Part shown: positions 1-7,011 of the stretch, piece by piece
How positions within the stretch are numbered: the stretch's first letter is position 1
How the letters are laid out: each line of letters starts with the position of its first letter
NCBI GenBank assembly: GCA_023409955.1
Contig: JAEYQQ010000029.1
Coordinates: forward strand, 1 to 11,822
DNA: 11,822 nucleotides
Direction: 5' to 3'
DNA from: Bacillota bacterium
GTDB lineage: Bacteria > Bacillota > Clostridia > Christensenellales > Aristaeellaceae
Notes under the pieces: generated by a model
The model's database searches: none
Told to the model about the DNA's origin: nothing
What the model saw: the letters and a program-made list of their open reading frames with translations, nothing else
Position numbers and translations under genes: made by a program

Positions 1-10
1 GAAGAGGTAC

Positions 11-44
11 GGGGAAACCTCCTTTTGCATAAGGAGGTTTCCCC
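11..44 (-). terminator. Strong hairpin, probable terminator downstream of lepA
   Basis: A perfect inverted repeat: GGGGAAACCTCCTT at 11-24 pairs with AAGGAGGTTTCCCC at 31-44, giving a 14-bp stem with a 6-base loop. It begins 36 bases past the lepA stop codon, where a terminator is expected. Read on the minus strand it has no T-run after the stem (GTACCTCTTC follows). Read on the plus strand it is followed by a weak T-rich stretch (GCTTCATTTT). It may therefore act on transcripts from either side, or block exonucleases instead of being a classical intrinsic terminator. What lies left of the window is unknown. Confidence 0.65.
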
Positions 45-79
45 GCTTCATTTTCCACGTTATTTCTTGCCGTTCCCCA

Positions 80-1882
80 TCAATCCATCTTCAGAACAGC
101 CATAAAAGCTTCGCTGGGCAGCTCGACGGAGCCGAACTGGCGCATGCGCTTTTTGCCTTCCTTCTGTTTTTCCAGCAGTTTTTTCTTACGGGTGATATCG
201 CCACCATAGCACTTGGCCAGAACGTCCTTGCGCATGGCCTTTACGGTTTCACGGGCGATAACCTTGCCGCCGATGGCAGCCTGAATGGGTATTTCAAACA
301 TCTGCCGCGGAATAACATCCTTTAGCTTTTCCGCAATAGACCGACCCCTGGCGTACGCCTTATCCCGGTGTACAATCAGGGAGAAGGCATCGCAGACATC
401 ACCGTTGAGCAGCAGGTCAAGCTTCACCAAGTCGCTTTCCTCATAGCCTTTAAGCTCATAATCAAAGGAAGCATAACCCCTGGAGCGGCTCTTGATCTGA
501 TCAAAAAAGTCGAAGATGATCTCGTTTAGGGGGATGTTATAGTTGAGCTTGACACGAGCCCCTTCATACTGCATGTCCAGGAAGATACCCCGTTTTTCCT
601 GGCAAAGGTCCATAATCGCACCTACAGCATCCTGAGGTGTATAAATGGTGGCATGAACAAAAGGCTCTTCCATCTTGGCGATTTCACCAATGGGCGGCAG
701 GTTGGTGGGGTTGTCTATGTTCAGTTGCTCACCATTGGTTTTGGTAATGCGGTAGATAACGCTGGGGGCGGTGGTAACAATGCTTAAGTCAAACTCACGC
801 TCCAAGCGCTCCTGTATGATCTCCATGTGCAAAAGACCCAAGAACCCGCAGCGGAAACCGTAGCCCAGGGCCACGGAGGTCTCCGGCTCAAAGGAGAGGG
901 AAGCATCGTTCATGCGCAGCTTTTCCAGCGCATCCTTAAGGTCCGGATAATCTCCCCCATCGGCAGGATAAATGCCGCAGAACACCATAGGCGTTACCTG
1001 GCGGTAGCCGGGCAGCGGACTTTCGGCCGGCCGGGCGGCATCGGTAATGGTATCACCGACACGGGTCTCCCGAACATCCTTGATGGAAGCGGAAACATAG
1101 CCCACATCACCGGGCAGCAGCTCTTCACAGGGAATATATCCGGGGCGGAAGGTTCCCACCTCCACCACGTCAAACTCCCCCTTGCCGGCCATGAGCTTCA
1201 TGCGCATGCCAGCCCGGATGCGCCCCTGCATGACCCGAACAAAGCAGATGGCGCCGCGATAGTTATCATAAAATGCGTCAAATATCAACGCCTGAAGGGG
1301 CGCATCTTCATCGCCGCTGGGCGGAGGAACATACTTTACCACGGCCTCCAGAACCTCATCGATGCCAATGCCCATTTTTGCTGAGACCAAGGGCGCATAG
1401 GAAGCATCCAGGCCGATAACTTCTTCTATTTCGTGACGCACTTCCTCGCTGCGGGCGCTGGGCAGGTCGATTTTATTGATCACCGGTACGGTTTCCAGGT
1501 TATGCTCCAAGGCCATGTAGACGTTGGCTAATGTCTGGGCCTCAATTCCCTGAGTAGCATCCACCACCAAAAGGGCGCCTTCGCAGGCTGCCAGGGCACG
1601 GCTCACCTCATAGGAAAAGTCAACATGGCCAGGGGTATCAATCAAATGCAGGATGTAGGTTTCGCCATCCTGAGCGGTATAGGTCATACGCACAGCCTTG
1701 CTCTTAATGGTGATGCCGCGTTCCCGCTCCAGCTCCATGCTGTCGAGGATTTGCTCCATCATTTCCCGCTGTGCAAAAACCCCGGTCTTTTCCAATAAAC
1801 GGTCAGCCAGGGTAGACTTTCCGTGGTCAATGTGAGCAATAATACAGAAGTTTCTGATATGGCTGAGGCGGTCTTGCGCCAA
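80..1882 (-). CDS. lepA: Elongation factor 4 (LepA), ribosome-associated GTPase
   Basis: LepA/EF-4 is a translational GTPase of the EF-G family that acts on the ribosome in the cytoplasm; its proposed roles are back-translocation or ribosome assembly and initiation fidelity. The 600 residues match the usual family length. GTPase motifs are clear: G1 AHIDHGKST (residues 16-24), G3 DTPGH (82-86) and G4 NKID (136-139). Beta-barrel and EF-G-III/V-like domains follow. The LepA-specific C-terminal domain ends with the basic segment starting GGDITRKKK near residue 560, which separates it from EF-G and from BipA. The start is TTG: on the minus strand GGAGGG (1895-1890) lies 7 bases upstream, and the family N-terminus falls at this point. 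In many Firmicutes lepA precedes hemW and hrcA on the same strand; here it points away from hrcA and hemW is absent. Identification is secure. Confidence 0.97.
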   Translation of the reverse strand: MAQDRLSHIRNFCIIAHIDHGKSTLADRLLEKTGVFAQREMMEQILDSMELERERGITIKSKAVRMTYTAQDGETYILHLIDTPGHVDFSYEVSRALAACEGALLVVDATQGIEAQTLANVYMALEHNLETVPVINKIDLPSARSEEVRHEIEEVIGLDASYAPLVSAKMGIGIDEVLEAVVKYVPPPSGDEDAPLQALIFDAFYDNYRGAICFVRVMQGRIRAGMRMKLMAGKGEFDVVEVGTFRPGYIPCEELLPGDVGYVSASIKDVRETRVGDTITDAARPAESPLPGYRQVTPMVFCGIYPADGGDYPDLKDALEKLRMNDASLSFEPETSVALGYGFRCGFLGLLHMEIIQERLEREFDLSIVTTAPSVIYRITKTNGEQLNIDNPTNLPPIGEIAKMEEPFVHATIYTPQDAVGAIMDLCQEKRGIFLDMQYEGARVKLNYNIPLNEIIFDFFDQIKSRSRGYASFDYELKGYEESDLVKLDLLLNGDVCDAFSLIVHRDKAYARGRSIAEKLKDVIPRQMFEIPIQAAIGGKVIARETVKAMRKDVLAKCYGGDITRKKKLLEKQKEGKKRMRQFGSVELPSEAFMAVLKMD

Positions 1883-1889
1883 AGGCTAT

Positions 1890-1895
1890 CCCTCC
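1890..1895 (-). promoter_or_regulatory. RBS deciding the lepA TTG start
   Basis: The minus strand reads GGAGGG, then ATAGCCT, then TTG. The 7-base spacing is ideal and supports a TTG initiation codon at 1882; there is no in-frame ATG nearby that would keep the conserved N-terminus of the GTPase domain. Confidence 0.75.
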
Positions 1896-1927
1896 AAGGC
1901 CCGCGTGGGCATACTTTTAATCATATC

Positions 1928-1956
1928 ATGATAGCGGATTTTCCGCCGCAATGCAA
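1928..1956 (-). promoter_or_regulatory. Candidate sigma-A promoter of lepA
   Basis: On the minus strand a TTGCAT box (1956-1951) is separated by 17 bases from TATCAT (1933-1928). The -10 box matches the consensus at five of six positions; the -35 box is weak, matching mainly at TTG. It lies about 45 bases before the lepA start codon. The spacer contains a small palindrome, GCGGA-AAA-TCCGC (1934-1946). An overlapping alternative -10 (TATGAT) has no good partner. Co-transcription from the upstream gene is also possible, because no terminator separates them. Confidence 0.4.
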
Positions 1957-2043
1957 TACCCGGATGAAGGGTTGCATAAAGAAGGTTATGGTGCATCTTG
2001 AAGATCCTGCCCTGAAGAATATTTTTGTGCGATGGAAAGATAC

Positions 2044-2931
2044 TCACGAAAGTGATTTGATAATCTCCATCAGTAACGCCTGCAGATCAGTTTTATACTT
2101 ACCATCGGTAATCAAATCTGAAAGTTCGCGCACGGCATGTTCTTCTAGCGCATTGAGCCTGCCCTGCTCGCTTTGATCCAAGTAATAGGCATTATCCAGG
2201 TTAAGCCTTTGCAGATTGCGCAGTGCTACAATGGCATCAGCATTTTTTTGGATGAGAGGGTGTATGACCATGTGAAGAAACTCATGGAGGACAGCCTCTT
2301 TGCGAAATTCGCTGACAAACGCATAAAAGGTATCTCCAAGGCGTTTGTAATCGGCAGCAAATGTACATTTCAAGGGGCAGAGCACAACACTGACCTTTTT
2401 TACACCAGGGTCGCATCGTCTTATAATATAGGAAATGATATTATCCAACGCTCTTACATCATGGGCATGCACCTTTGCCTGATGCTTTATCCACCCCTGT
2501 TCCCACTGAATATATTGCCTAAACCCCTGGCTTTCCATAACGCCTTTAAGGGCAGCAGGAAAATGATGAACCCAAGACCAGAAATCCTGGTTACGATCCC
2601 TGTCCTGCAAACTTGGTATAACATTGATGCTGGCCTTGTACGCATTCAAATCTTGAAAGTCGTTCTTTCCTTCATTCAGAAAAAAAGTTGCTTCCTCCAG
2701 CATGGCTGCCCTGGGCCAGTATGGATAGGCAGTGATGGATAACTGCCTCGCCGCTTTGAAAAAGCCAGGGTCATAACTGATGGGAAGGTCTCGCCAGCGC
2801 TCCCACAACTTTACTGTCTCCGAACCTTTTCCAGCAGCATAATATTCATAGCCACCCTTCATAAGGCCAAAATACACCGCAGATATCATTTCACGGCCAA
2901 TGACCTCAAACCGTCTTCTCTTGTACCACAC
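2044..2931 (-). CDS. Hypothetical protein with HExxH motif, probable zinc metallopeptidase
   Basis: I do not recognise this gene with certainty. From the chosen GTG start it encodes 295 residues; an upstream in-frame ATG at 2955 would give 303. GTG is preferred because GGAGG lies 7 bases before it, whereas no SD precedes the ATG. Residue numbers below use the 303-residue form. The key feature is VLHEFLHMVIHP, with HEFLH at 224-228: an HExxH zinc site in a hydrophobic helix. About 45 residues on, LEEHAVREL contains E271 and E272, either of which could be the third zinc ligand of a gluzincin. Apart from this the protein is rich in Trp, Tyr and charged residues, with no signal peptide and no clear membrane segment, so a cytoplasmic location is inferred. 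It recalls uncharacterised DUF4932-type HExxH proteins, but I cannot verify that. The gene is visibly more AT-rich than lepA and lies where hemW is common in relatives, suggesting an accessory gene. Confidence 0.72.
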   Translation of the reverse strand: MWYKRRRFEVIGREMISAVYFGLMKGGYEYYAAGKGSETVKLWERWRDLPISYDPGFFKAARQLSITAYPYWPRAAMLEEATFFLNEGKNDFQDLNAYKASINVIPSLQDRDRNQDFWSWVHHFPAALKGVMESQGFRQYIQWEQGWIKHQAKVHAHDVRALDNIISYIIRRCDPGVKKVSVVLCPLKCTFAADYKRLGDTFYAFVSEFRKEAVLHEFLHMVIHPLIQKNADAIVALRNLQRLNLDNAYYLDQSEQGRLNALEEHAVRELSDLITDGKYKTDLQALLMEIIKSLS

Positions 2932-2936
2932 ATGTT

Positions 2937-2943
2937 CCCCTCC
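2937..2943 (-). promoter_or_regulatory. RBS that moves the start of the HExxH gene to GTG 2931
   Basis: The minus strand reads GGAGGGG (2943-2937), AACAT, GTG. This strong SD lies inside the reading frame if translation begins at ATG 2955, and at ideal distance from GTG 2931. The bases before ATG 2955 (AGCAAAAGCATGT) hold no SD. Confidence 0.65.
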
Positions 2944-2991
2944 ATTCAGGTTCATACATGCTTTTGCTAAATATGCTTTGCTGACGACTAA

Positions 2992-3013
2992 GAAATAGAA
3001 AATCTCCTATTTC
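2992..3013. repeat. Inverted repeat in the divergent spacer
   Basis: GAAATAG (2992-2998) is followed after 8 bases by its exact complement CTATTTC (3007-3013). It lies about 60 bases upstream of the HExxH gene start and about 90 bases from the hrcA -35 box. It could be an operator for the minus-strand gene or a leader hairpin. No convincing promoter for the minus-strand gene was found around it. Confidence 0.4.
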
Positions 3014-3102
3014 ATATGTCGGCTACCGTTAGATTCTTGGAAAGGTAATAGCTGCCAAATGGGTGCTTTTCTGAAAATTTCATTGGAATCTCCATACTGG
3101 TA

Positions 3103-3131
3103 TTGACAAACCAGCCGATGAGTGCTATCTT
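3103..3131 (+). promoter_or_regulatory. Sigma-A-type promoter of the hrcA heat-shock operon
   Basis: A perfect -35 box TTGACA (3103-3108) is followed after 17 bases by TATCTT (3126-3131), which matches the -10 consensus at four of six positions. Transcription would begin near 3138, just before the CIRCE operator, so the operator occupies the first bases of the transcript. This is the usual arrangement for HrcA-regulated vegetative promoters. Confidence 0.85.
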
Positions 3132-3140
3132 ATCACCATG

Positions 3141-3167
3141 TTAGCACTCACAAGCATCGAGTGCTAA
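3141..3167 (+). promoter_or_regulatory. CIRCE operator, HrcA binding site
   Basis: TTAGCACTC (3141-3149), nine bases, GAGTGCTAA (3159-3167): both arms match the CIRCE consensus at every position and the spacer has the standard length. HrcA binds this element as a dimer to repress the class I heat-shock operon. It lies between the promoter and the hrcA RBS, so repression should be autogenous. A further half-site, GAGTGCTA at 3120-3127, overlaps the -10 box. Confidence 0.98.
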
Positions 3168-3207
3168 CAACGTAAAAAAAAGCAATAACAAGGAAGGAGG
3201 CGCAGCC

Positions 3208-4227
3208 ATGGACGAGCGGAAATTTCGAATACTGCAGGCAATTATTGATGATTACATTTTAACCGCGGTACCGGTCGGTTCACGTACGATATCGAAAAAA
3301 TACGATATGGGTCTTAGCTCCGCCACCATCCGCAATGAAATGAGCGACCTGGAAGAGCTGGGCTATTTGGACCAGCCCCATGTATCCGCCGGGCGCATCC
3401 CCAGCTTGAAGGCCTATCGCTTGTATGTTGACCAGCTGTTAAAATCCGGAAAGATACAGGATGCCGATCCGGAAACAGTCCGAGCACATTTTACAAACCG
3501 CATGCGGCAGATGGAAGATGTTGTAGGTCATGCCGCTCAGGTACTCTCCAGCTTAACGCACTATACTGCCCTGGTCATGCCGCCCAAAGGGCAGGAGCTT
3601 CGCATACGCAACATTCAATTGGTGCCGGTAAGCAGCAGCTCCGCATTGGTGGTCATCGTGACAGATGCGGGGATATTGAAGGATGCGGTGATCCGCACAT
3701 CGGAAATGCTGGACAGCGATGCATTGTACACCATTTCCCGGTTGCTCACAGAGCAGCTGGGCGGGCATACTGTTGGTGAAGCGCAGACTATCTTATCCAG
3801 CGTGTCCAAAGACCTCAAGCAGAACAAGGAACTGATGGAGGGCATATCCTCCCTGGTTTCACAGGCTGAGAACAAAGCTGCGGCTAGCCGGGTCATGGTA
3901 GGCGGTACAAGCAACATATTGAGCTATCCTGAATACTCAGACGTGGAAAAGGCCAGAACATTCCTTTCACTGCTGGAAACAAAGGACAGGCTTGTAGAAC
4001 TTTTGGCCCAACAGGGGCAAATGGCTTTCACCGTGCGCATCGGCCCGGAAACAGGCATTGAGGAAATTGCGGATTGTTCTGTGGTGACGGCCACCTATTC
4101 CATTGGCGGTCATTCCCACGGTACCATTGGTGTTATCGGCCCCACTCGTATGCAATACAGCAGGGTGTTGGCCATATTAAATACCATGGTCAGGCAACTG
4201 GGTAATTTGTTTGATGAAAGCCCATAA
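3208..4227 (+). CDS. hrcA: Heat-inducible transcription repressor HrcA
   Basis: HrcA represses class I heat-shock genes by binding CIRCE; its activity depends on folding help from GroEL, which couples repression to free chaperonin. The 339 residues match the family. The N-terminal winged helix contains SSATIRNEMSDLEELGYL (37-54) and the signature HVSAGRIPS (58-66); a GAF-like and dimerisation region follows. The ATG start is set by AAGGAGG (3194-3200), 7 bases upstream. It is the first gene of the operon, with a perfect CIRCE element 40 bases before the start codon, which confirms autoregulation. The grpE start follows after 42 bases. Confidence 0.97.
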   Translation: MDERKFRILQAIIDDYILTAVPVGSRTISKKYDMGLSSATIRNEMSDLEELGYLDQPHVSAGRIPSLKAYRLYVDQLLKSGKIQDADPETVRAHFTNRMRQMEDVVGHAAQVLSSLTHYTALVMPPKGQELRIRNIQLVPVSSSSALVVIVTDAGILKDAVIRTSEMLDSDALYTISRLLTEQLGGHTVGEAQTILSSVSKDLKQNKELMEGISSLVSQAENKAAASRVMVGGTSNILSYPEYSDVEKARTFLSLLETKDRLVELLAQQGQMAFTVRIGPETGIEEIADCSVVTATYSIGGHSHGTIGVIGPTRMQYSRVLAILNTMVRQLGNLFDESP

Positions 4228-4269
4228 AGAAAAACCAAATGATAAAATACCAGCAGGAAGGCGAGCGAC

Positions 4270-4854
4270 ATGAGCAAGGATAAAAAGCACAAAAACGATC
4301 CCACAATGACAACAGAGCAAGAAAACGTCCCTAACCCTGAAATCCTCCAGGAAGACGATATTCCATCCCCCGAGGAAACTGTAGCAATCGATCTGGAAAA
4401 GCTGCAAACTGAGCTGGAAAATTCCCGCAAGCAAAGCGAGGAATACCTAAATATGGCCCAGCGGGTGCAAGCCGACTTTGATAACTACCGCCGCCGCAAC
4501 AATTCAGCCCGTGCAGAAGCTTTTGACGAAGGGGCAGTGGCCCTGGCCAAGACGCTGCTGCCGGTACTCGACAATATGGAGCGGGCTTTGGATGCCAGCG
4601 CCAACAGCCCCGATACCGCTTTGAAGGAAGGCGTGGCAATGGTGCACAGACAGCTGTGTGAAGCCTTTGAAAAGCGGGGCATTGAGACTATCAATCGCCT
4701 CAATGAAAAATTTGATCCTTCCCTGGAAAATGCGGTGTTGACTGCCCCCCGTGATGAAGGAGAGCCTGGCACCGTATGCGAAGTATTTCAAAAAGGATAC
4801 AAGCTTGACAAAATCGTGCTGCGCCACGCCATGGTCAAGGTTGTGGAAGAATAA
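4270..4854 (+). CDS. grpE: Nucleotide exchange factor GrpE
   Basis: GrpE dimers release ADP from DnaK and so drive the chaperone cycle in the cytoplasm. The protein has 194 residues. Residues 1-40 are polar, acidic and probably disordered. A long coiled-coil helix runs from about 40 to 85 and includes QADFDNYRRR (67-76). The helical bundle has LLPVLDNMERAL (96-107), and the beta-wing domain that contacts DnaK ends with QKGYKL and VLRHAMVKV (174-191). FDPSLENAV (148-156) replaces the more common form with His after the Leu, a small deviation. The ATG follows AGGAAGG by 8 bases. The order hrcA-grpE-dnaK supports the call. Confidence 0.97.
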   Translation: MSKDKKHKNDPTMTTEQENVPNPEILQEDDIPSPEETVAIDLEKLQTELENSRKQSEEYLNMAQRVQADFDNYRRRNNSARAEAFDEGAVALAKTLLPVLDNMERALDASANSPDTALKEGVAMVHRQLCEAFEKRGIETINRLNEKFDPSLENAVLTAPRDEGEPGTVCEVFQKGYKLDKIVLRHAMVKVVEE

Positions 4855-4869
4855 TTTTTTTTGCGGACT

Positions 4870-4884
4870 AGGAGCATGACTCCT
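4870..4884 (+). repeat. Small hairpin in the grpE-dnaK spacer
   Basis: AGGAG-CATGA-CTCCT forms a 5-bp stem shortly after the grpE stop codon. Further on, ATAGAT-ACA-ATCTAT (4889-4903) forms a second short palindrome, and GCCGG (4928-4932) with CCGGC (4940-4944) a third, just before the dnaK SD. None has a T-run typical of a terminator. Together they suggest a structured spacer where the mRNA could be processed. The TACAAT at 4894-4899 resembles a -10 box but has no -35 partner at proper distance. Confidence 0.3.
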
Positions 4885-4966
4885 TTCCATAGATACAATC
4901 TATAGTATAAAGAAGATAGCTGCAACGGCCGGGCTCATGCCGGCACGAAAAGAGGAGGAACTTATT

Positions 4967-6784
4967 ATGGGTAAAATCATTGGTATCGATTTGGGTACCA
5001 CCAATAGCTGTGTAGCAGTCATGGAAGGCGGCGAACCAGTTGTTATCCCCAATTCCGAAGGTGCTAGAACAACGCCTTCCGTAGTGGCTTTCACCAAGGA
5101 CGGCGAACGTCTGGTAGGCCAGGTGGCAAAGCGCCAGGCCATTACCAACCCCGACCGTACTATCATCTCCATCAAGCGCGAAATGGGCACCGGCCACAAG
5201 GTTACCATTGATGGCAAGGCACATACCCCCCAGGACATTTCTGCTATGATCCTGCAGAAAATGAAAGCGGAAGCGGAAGCCTACCTTGGTGAAACCGTAA
5301 CCCAAGCCGTTATCACCGTACCGGCTTACTTCTCTGACAGCCAGCGCCAGGCCACCAAAGATGCAGGCCGCATCGCCGGCTTGGAAGTGCTGCGCATTAT
5401 CAACGAGCCCACGGCGGCCTCCCTGGCCTACGGCCTTGATAAGGAAGGCACCCAGAGAATTCTGGTGTACGACCTTGGTGGCGGTACTTTTGACGTATCC
5501 CTGCTGGAAATTGGTGACGGCGTATTCGAAGTTCTGGCTACCAACGGCAACAACCGTCTGGGCGGCGATGACTTTGACGAGCGCGTTATCAATTACATTG
5601 CCGATACCTTCAGGAAGGACACTGGCATTGATTTGAAAAAAGACCGCATGGCTTACCAACGGTTGAAGGAAGCCGCTGAAAAAGCTAAGATCGAGCTTTC
5701 TGGCGTGATGAGCGCCAACATCAACCTGCCCTTCATCACCGCCGATGCCAGCGGCCCCAAGCACTTGGACATGACCCTGACCCGCGCCAAGTTTGATGAA
5801 TTGACTGCTGACCTGGTGGAAGCAACCGTTGGCCCCATCAACCAGGCCTTCAAAGATTCCGGCCTGACCGCATCCCAAATCGACAAGGTCATCCTGGTGG
5901 GTGGCTCCACTCGTATCCCGGCCGTACAGGCGGCAGTCAAGCGCATCACCAACAAAGACCCCTTCAAGGGCATCAATCCTGATGAGTGCGTTGCCGTTGG
6001 CGCTGCCATCCAGGCAGGTGTTCTGGGCGGTGAAGTGAAGGATGTGCTGCTGCTGGACGTCACACCCCTGTCCCTGGGTCTTGAGACGGAAGGCCACATC
6101 TTCACCAAGCTTATTGAGCGCAATACAACCATCCCCACCACCAAATCCCAGGTGTTCTCCACTGCCGCCGATGGCCAGACCACCGTTGAAATCCACGTGC
6201 TGCAGGGTGAGCGCCCCATGGCTTATGATAACAAAACCTTGGGCCGCTTCCAGCTCACCGGCATTCCCCCGGCCCCCCGCGGTGTGCCCCAGATCGAAGT
6301 TACCTTTAACATCGACCGCAACGGTATTGTCAATGTATCCGCCAAGGATAAGGGCACAGGCAACGAGCAAAAAATTACCATCACCGCCAGCACCAACCTC
6401 ACCGAGGAAGAAATCAAGCAGCGTGTGAAGGAAGCCGAACAGTTTGCCGATGCTGACCGCAAGCGCAAAGAAGAAGTTGAAACCATCAACCGTGCCGACA
6501 CCTTGATTTACGAAATCGAAAAGCAGCTTCGTGAAAGCGGTGAAAAGCTGTCTGAGGAAGATAAGGCAACTGTGCAGAGCGAGATCGATGCCTTTAAGAA
6601 GGTCCGTGAAGCCAACAATGCCGATGAAATCAAAGGTGCTATGGAAAGCTTTACCCAGAAGGTGTACGCTGTGTTCGGTAAGCTGTACCAGCAGGAAGGC
6701 GCAGAAGGCCAGGTTCCTCCCCAGGGTGAAGCCGGAAGCCAGAATGACGATGGTACCGTAAATACGGATTTTGACGTAAAGTAA
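4967..6784 (+). CDS. dnaK: Molecular chaperone DnaK (Hsp70)
   Basis: DnaK binds exposed hydrophobic peptides in an ATP-driven cycle with DnaJ and GrpE. The 605 residues match Gram-positive DnaKs. ATPase motifs: IDLGTTNS (7-14), VYDLGGGTFDVS (168-179), VILVGGSTRIPAV (308-320). The interdomain linker DVTPLSLG (364-371) leads to the substrate-binding beta-domain and then the helical lid. The segment after REMGTG (71-76) lacks the insertion found in Gram-negative DnaKs. The tail ends in DFDVK after a short Gly/Gln-rich linker. The start is ATG 4967, with AGGAGG (4953-4958) 8 bases upstream; an in-frame ATG at 4937 would add ten residues outside the conserved start MGKIIGIDLG and lies inside a hairpin. 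Many codons end in C, as expected for a highly expressed gene. Confidence 0.98.
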   Translation: MGKIIGIDLGTTNSCVAVMEGGEPVVIPNSEGARTTPSVVAFTKDGERLVGQVAKRQAITNPDRTIISIKREMGTGHKVTIDGKAHTPQDISAMILQKMKAEAEAYLGETVTQAVITVPAYFSDSQRQATKDAGRIAGLEVLRIINEPTAASLAYGLDKEGTQRILVYDLGGGTFDVSLLEIGDGVFEVLATNGNNRLGGDDFDERVINYIADTFRKDTGIDLKKDRMAYQRLKEAAEKAKIELSGVMSANINLPFITADASGPKHLDMTLTRAKFDELTADLVEATVGPINQAFKDSGLTASQIDKVILVGGSTRIPAVQAAVKRITNKDPFKGINPDECVAVGAAIQAGVLGGEVKDVLLLDVTPLSLGLETEGHIFTKLIERNTTIPTTKSQVFSTAADGQTTVEIHVLQGERPMAYDNKTLGRFQLTGIPPAPRGVPQIEVTFNIDRNGIVNVSAKDKGTGNEQKITITASTNLTEEEIKQRVKEAEQFADADRKRKEEVETINRADTLIYEIEKQLRESGEKLSEEDKATVQSEIDAFKKVREANNADEIKGAMESFTQKVYAVFGKLYQQEGAEGQVPPQGEAGSQNDDGTVNTDFDVK

Positions 6785-6799
6785 AAGCGTAGTGCATAT

Positions 6800-6838
6800 C
6801 CCGCCTGCCTGTTGGAAGTAAACAGCTTCCTTGGCGGG
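6800..6838 (+). repeat. Compound hairpin after dnaK
   Basis: CCCGCC (6800-6805) pairs with GGCGGG (6833-6838), enclosing an inner stem GGAAG (6814-6818) / CTTCC (6826-6830). It begins 15 bases after the dnaK stop codon, just before a larger palindrome. No T-run follows. It may protect the dnaK mRNA 3' end. Confidence 0.45.
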
Positions 6839-6841
6839 AGC

Positions 6842-6871
6842 AACGAGGGGGAACCGCGGTTCTCCCTCGTT
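6842..6871 (+). terminator. Large palindrome between dnaK and dnaJ, possible partial terminator
   Basis: A 30-base near-perfect palindrome centred on GAACCGCGGTTC (6851-6862): AACGAGGG on the left pairs with CCCTCGTT on the right, and only one position is G-T instead of Watson-Crick. It is followed by TTGAAATCGTT, not a true T-run, so full rho-independent termination is doubtful. The likely role is partial termination or mRNA stabilisation that leaves dnaJ less expressed than dnaK. Confidence 0.5.
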
Positions 6872-6973
6872 TGAAATCGTTCAGCCAGTTTTGCTGCCCC
6901 AAATCAACTCCCCAAAGCGCTTTTAATACCCAATGGGACAGCACTTAAACTGCAATGTAAATCGTGCAAAGAC

Positions 6974-7002
6974 TCGCAAAAAACGGCTCCGCCCTTTTGC
7001 GA
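6974..7002 (+). repeat. Hairpin immediately upstream of the dnaJ RBS
   Basis: TCGCAAAA (6974-6981) pairs exactly with TTTTGCGA (6995-7002). Inside the loop GGC and GCC (6985-6987, 6991-6993) form an extra 3-bp stem. It ends three bases before the SD GAGGTG of dnaJ, so it could influence ribosome access or mark an RNA processing site. Confidence 0.5.
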
Positions 7003-7005
7003 AAC

Positions 7006-7011
7006 GAGGTG
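7006..7011 (+). promoter_or_regulatory. RBS deciding the dnaJ TTG start
   Basis: GAGGTG lies 7 bases before TTG 7019. The conserved J-domain sequence AKRDYYQVLGV begins directly after this codon, and the nearby ATG-free upstream region gives no alternative. Confidence 0.75.

Noticed and set aside
827..1384. A 185-codon open frame on the plus strand opposite lepA
   Set aside because: It is antisense to the conserved lepA coding sequence, shows no recognisable motif, and has no plausible SD or promoter of its own.
2173..2742. A 189-codon open frame on the plus strand opposite the HExxH gene
   Set aside because: The minus-strand frame is longer, has a strong SD and a coherent zinc motif. The plus-strand frame has none of these.
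4885..4906. A full promoter for dnaK using TACAAT or TATAGT as -10
   Set aside because: No -35 box at 16-18 bases: the hexamers there are GGAGCA or similar. I therefore do not annotate a promoter.
4937..4966. Ten-residue N-terminal extension of DnaK starting at ATG 4937
   Set aside because: The conserved N-terminus begins at ATG 4967, where an AGGAGG lies 8 bases upstream; the earlier ATG has no SD and is inside a hairpin.
4868..6370. A 500-codon open frame on the minus strand opposite dnaK
   Set aside because: It lies wholly antisense to a certain gene. Its composition (rich in Gly, His, Val, Phe) is what a mirror of GC-biased third positions in dnaK produces, and I see no family motif in it.
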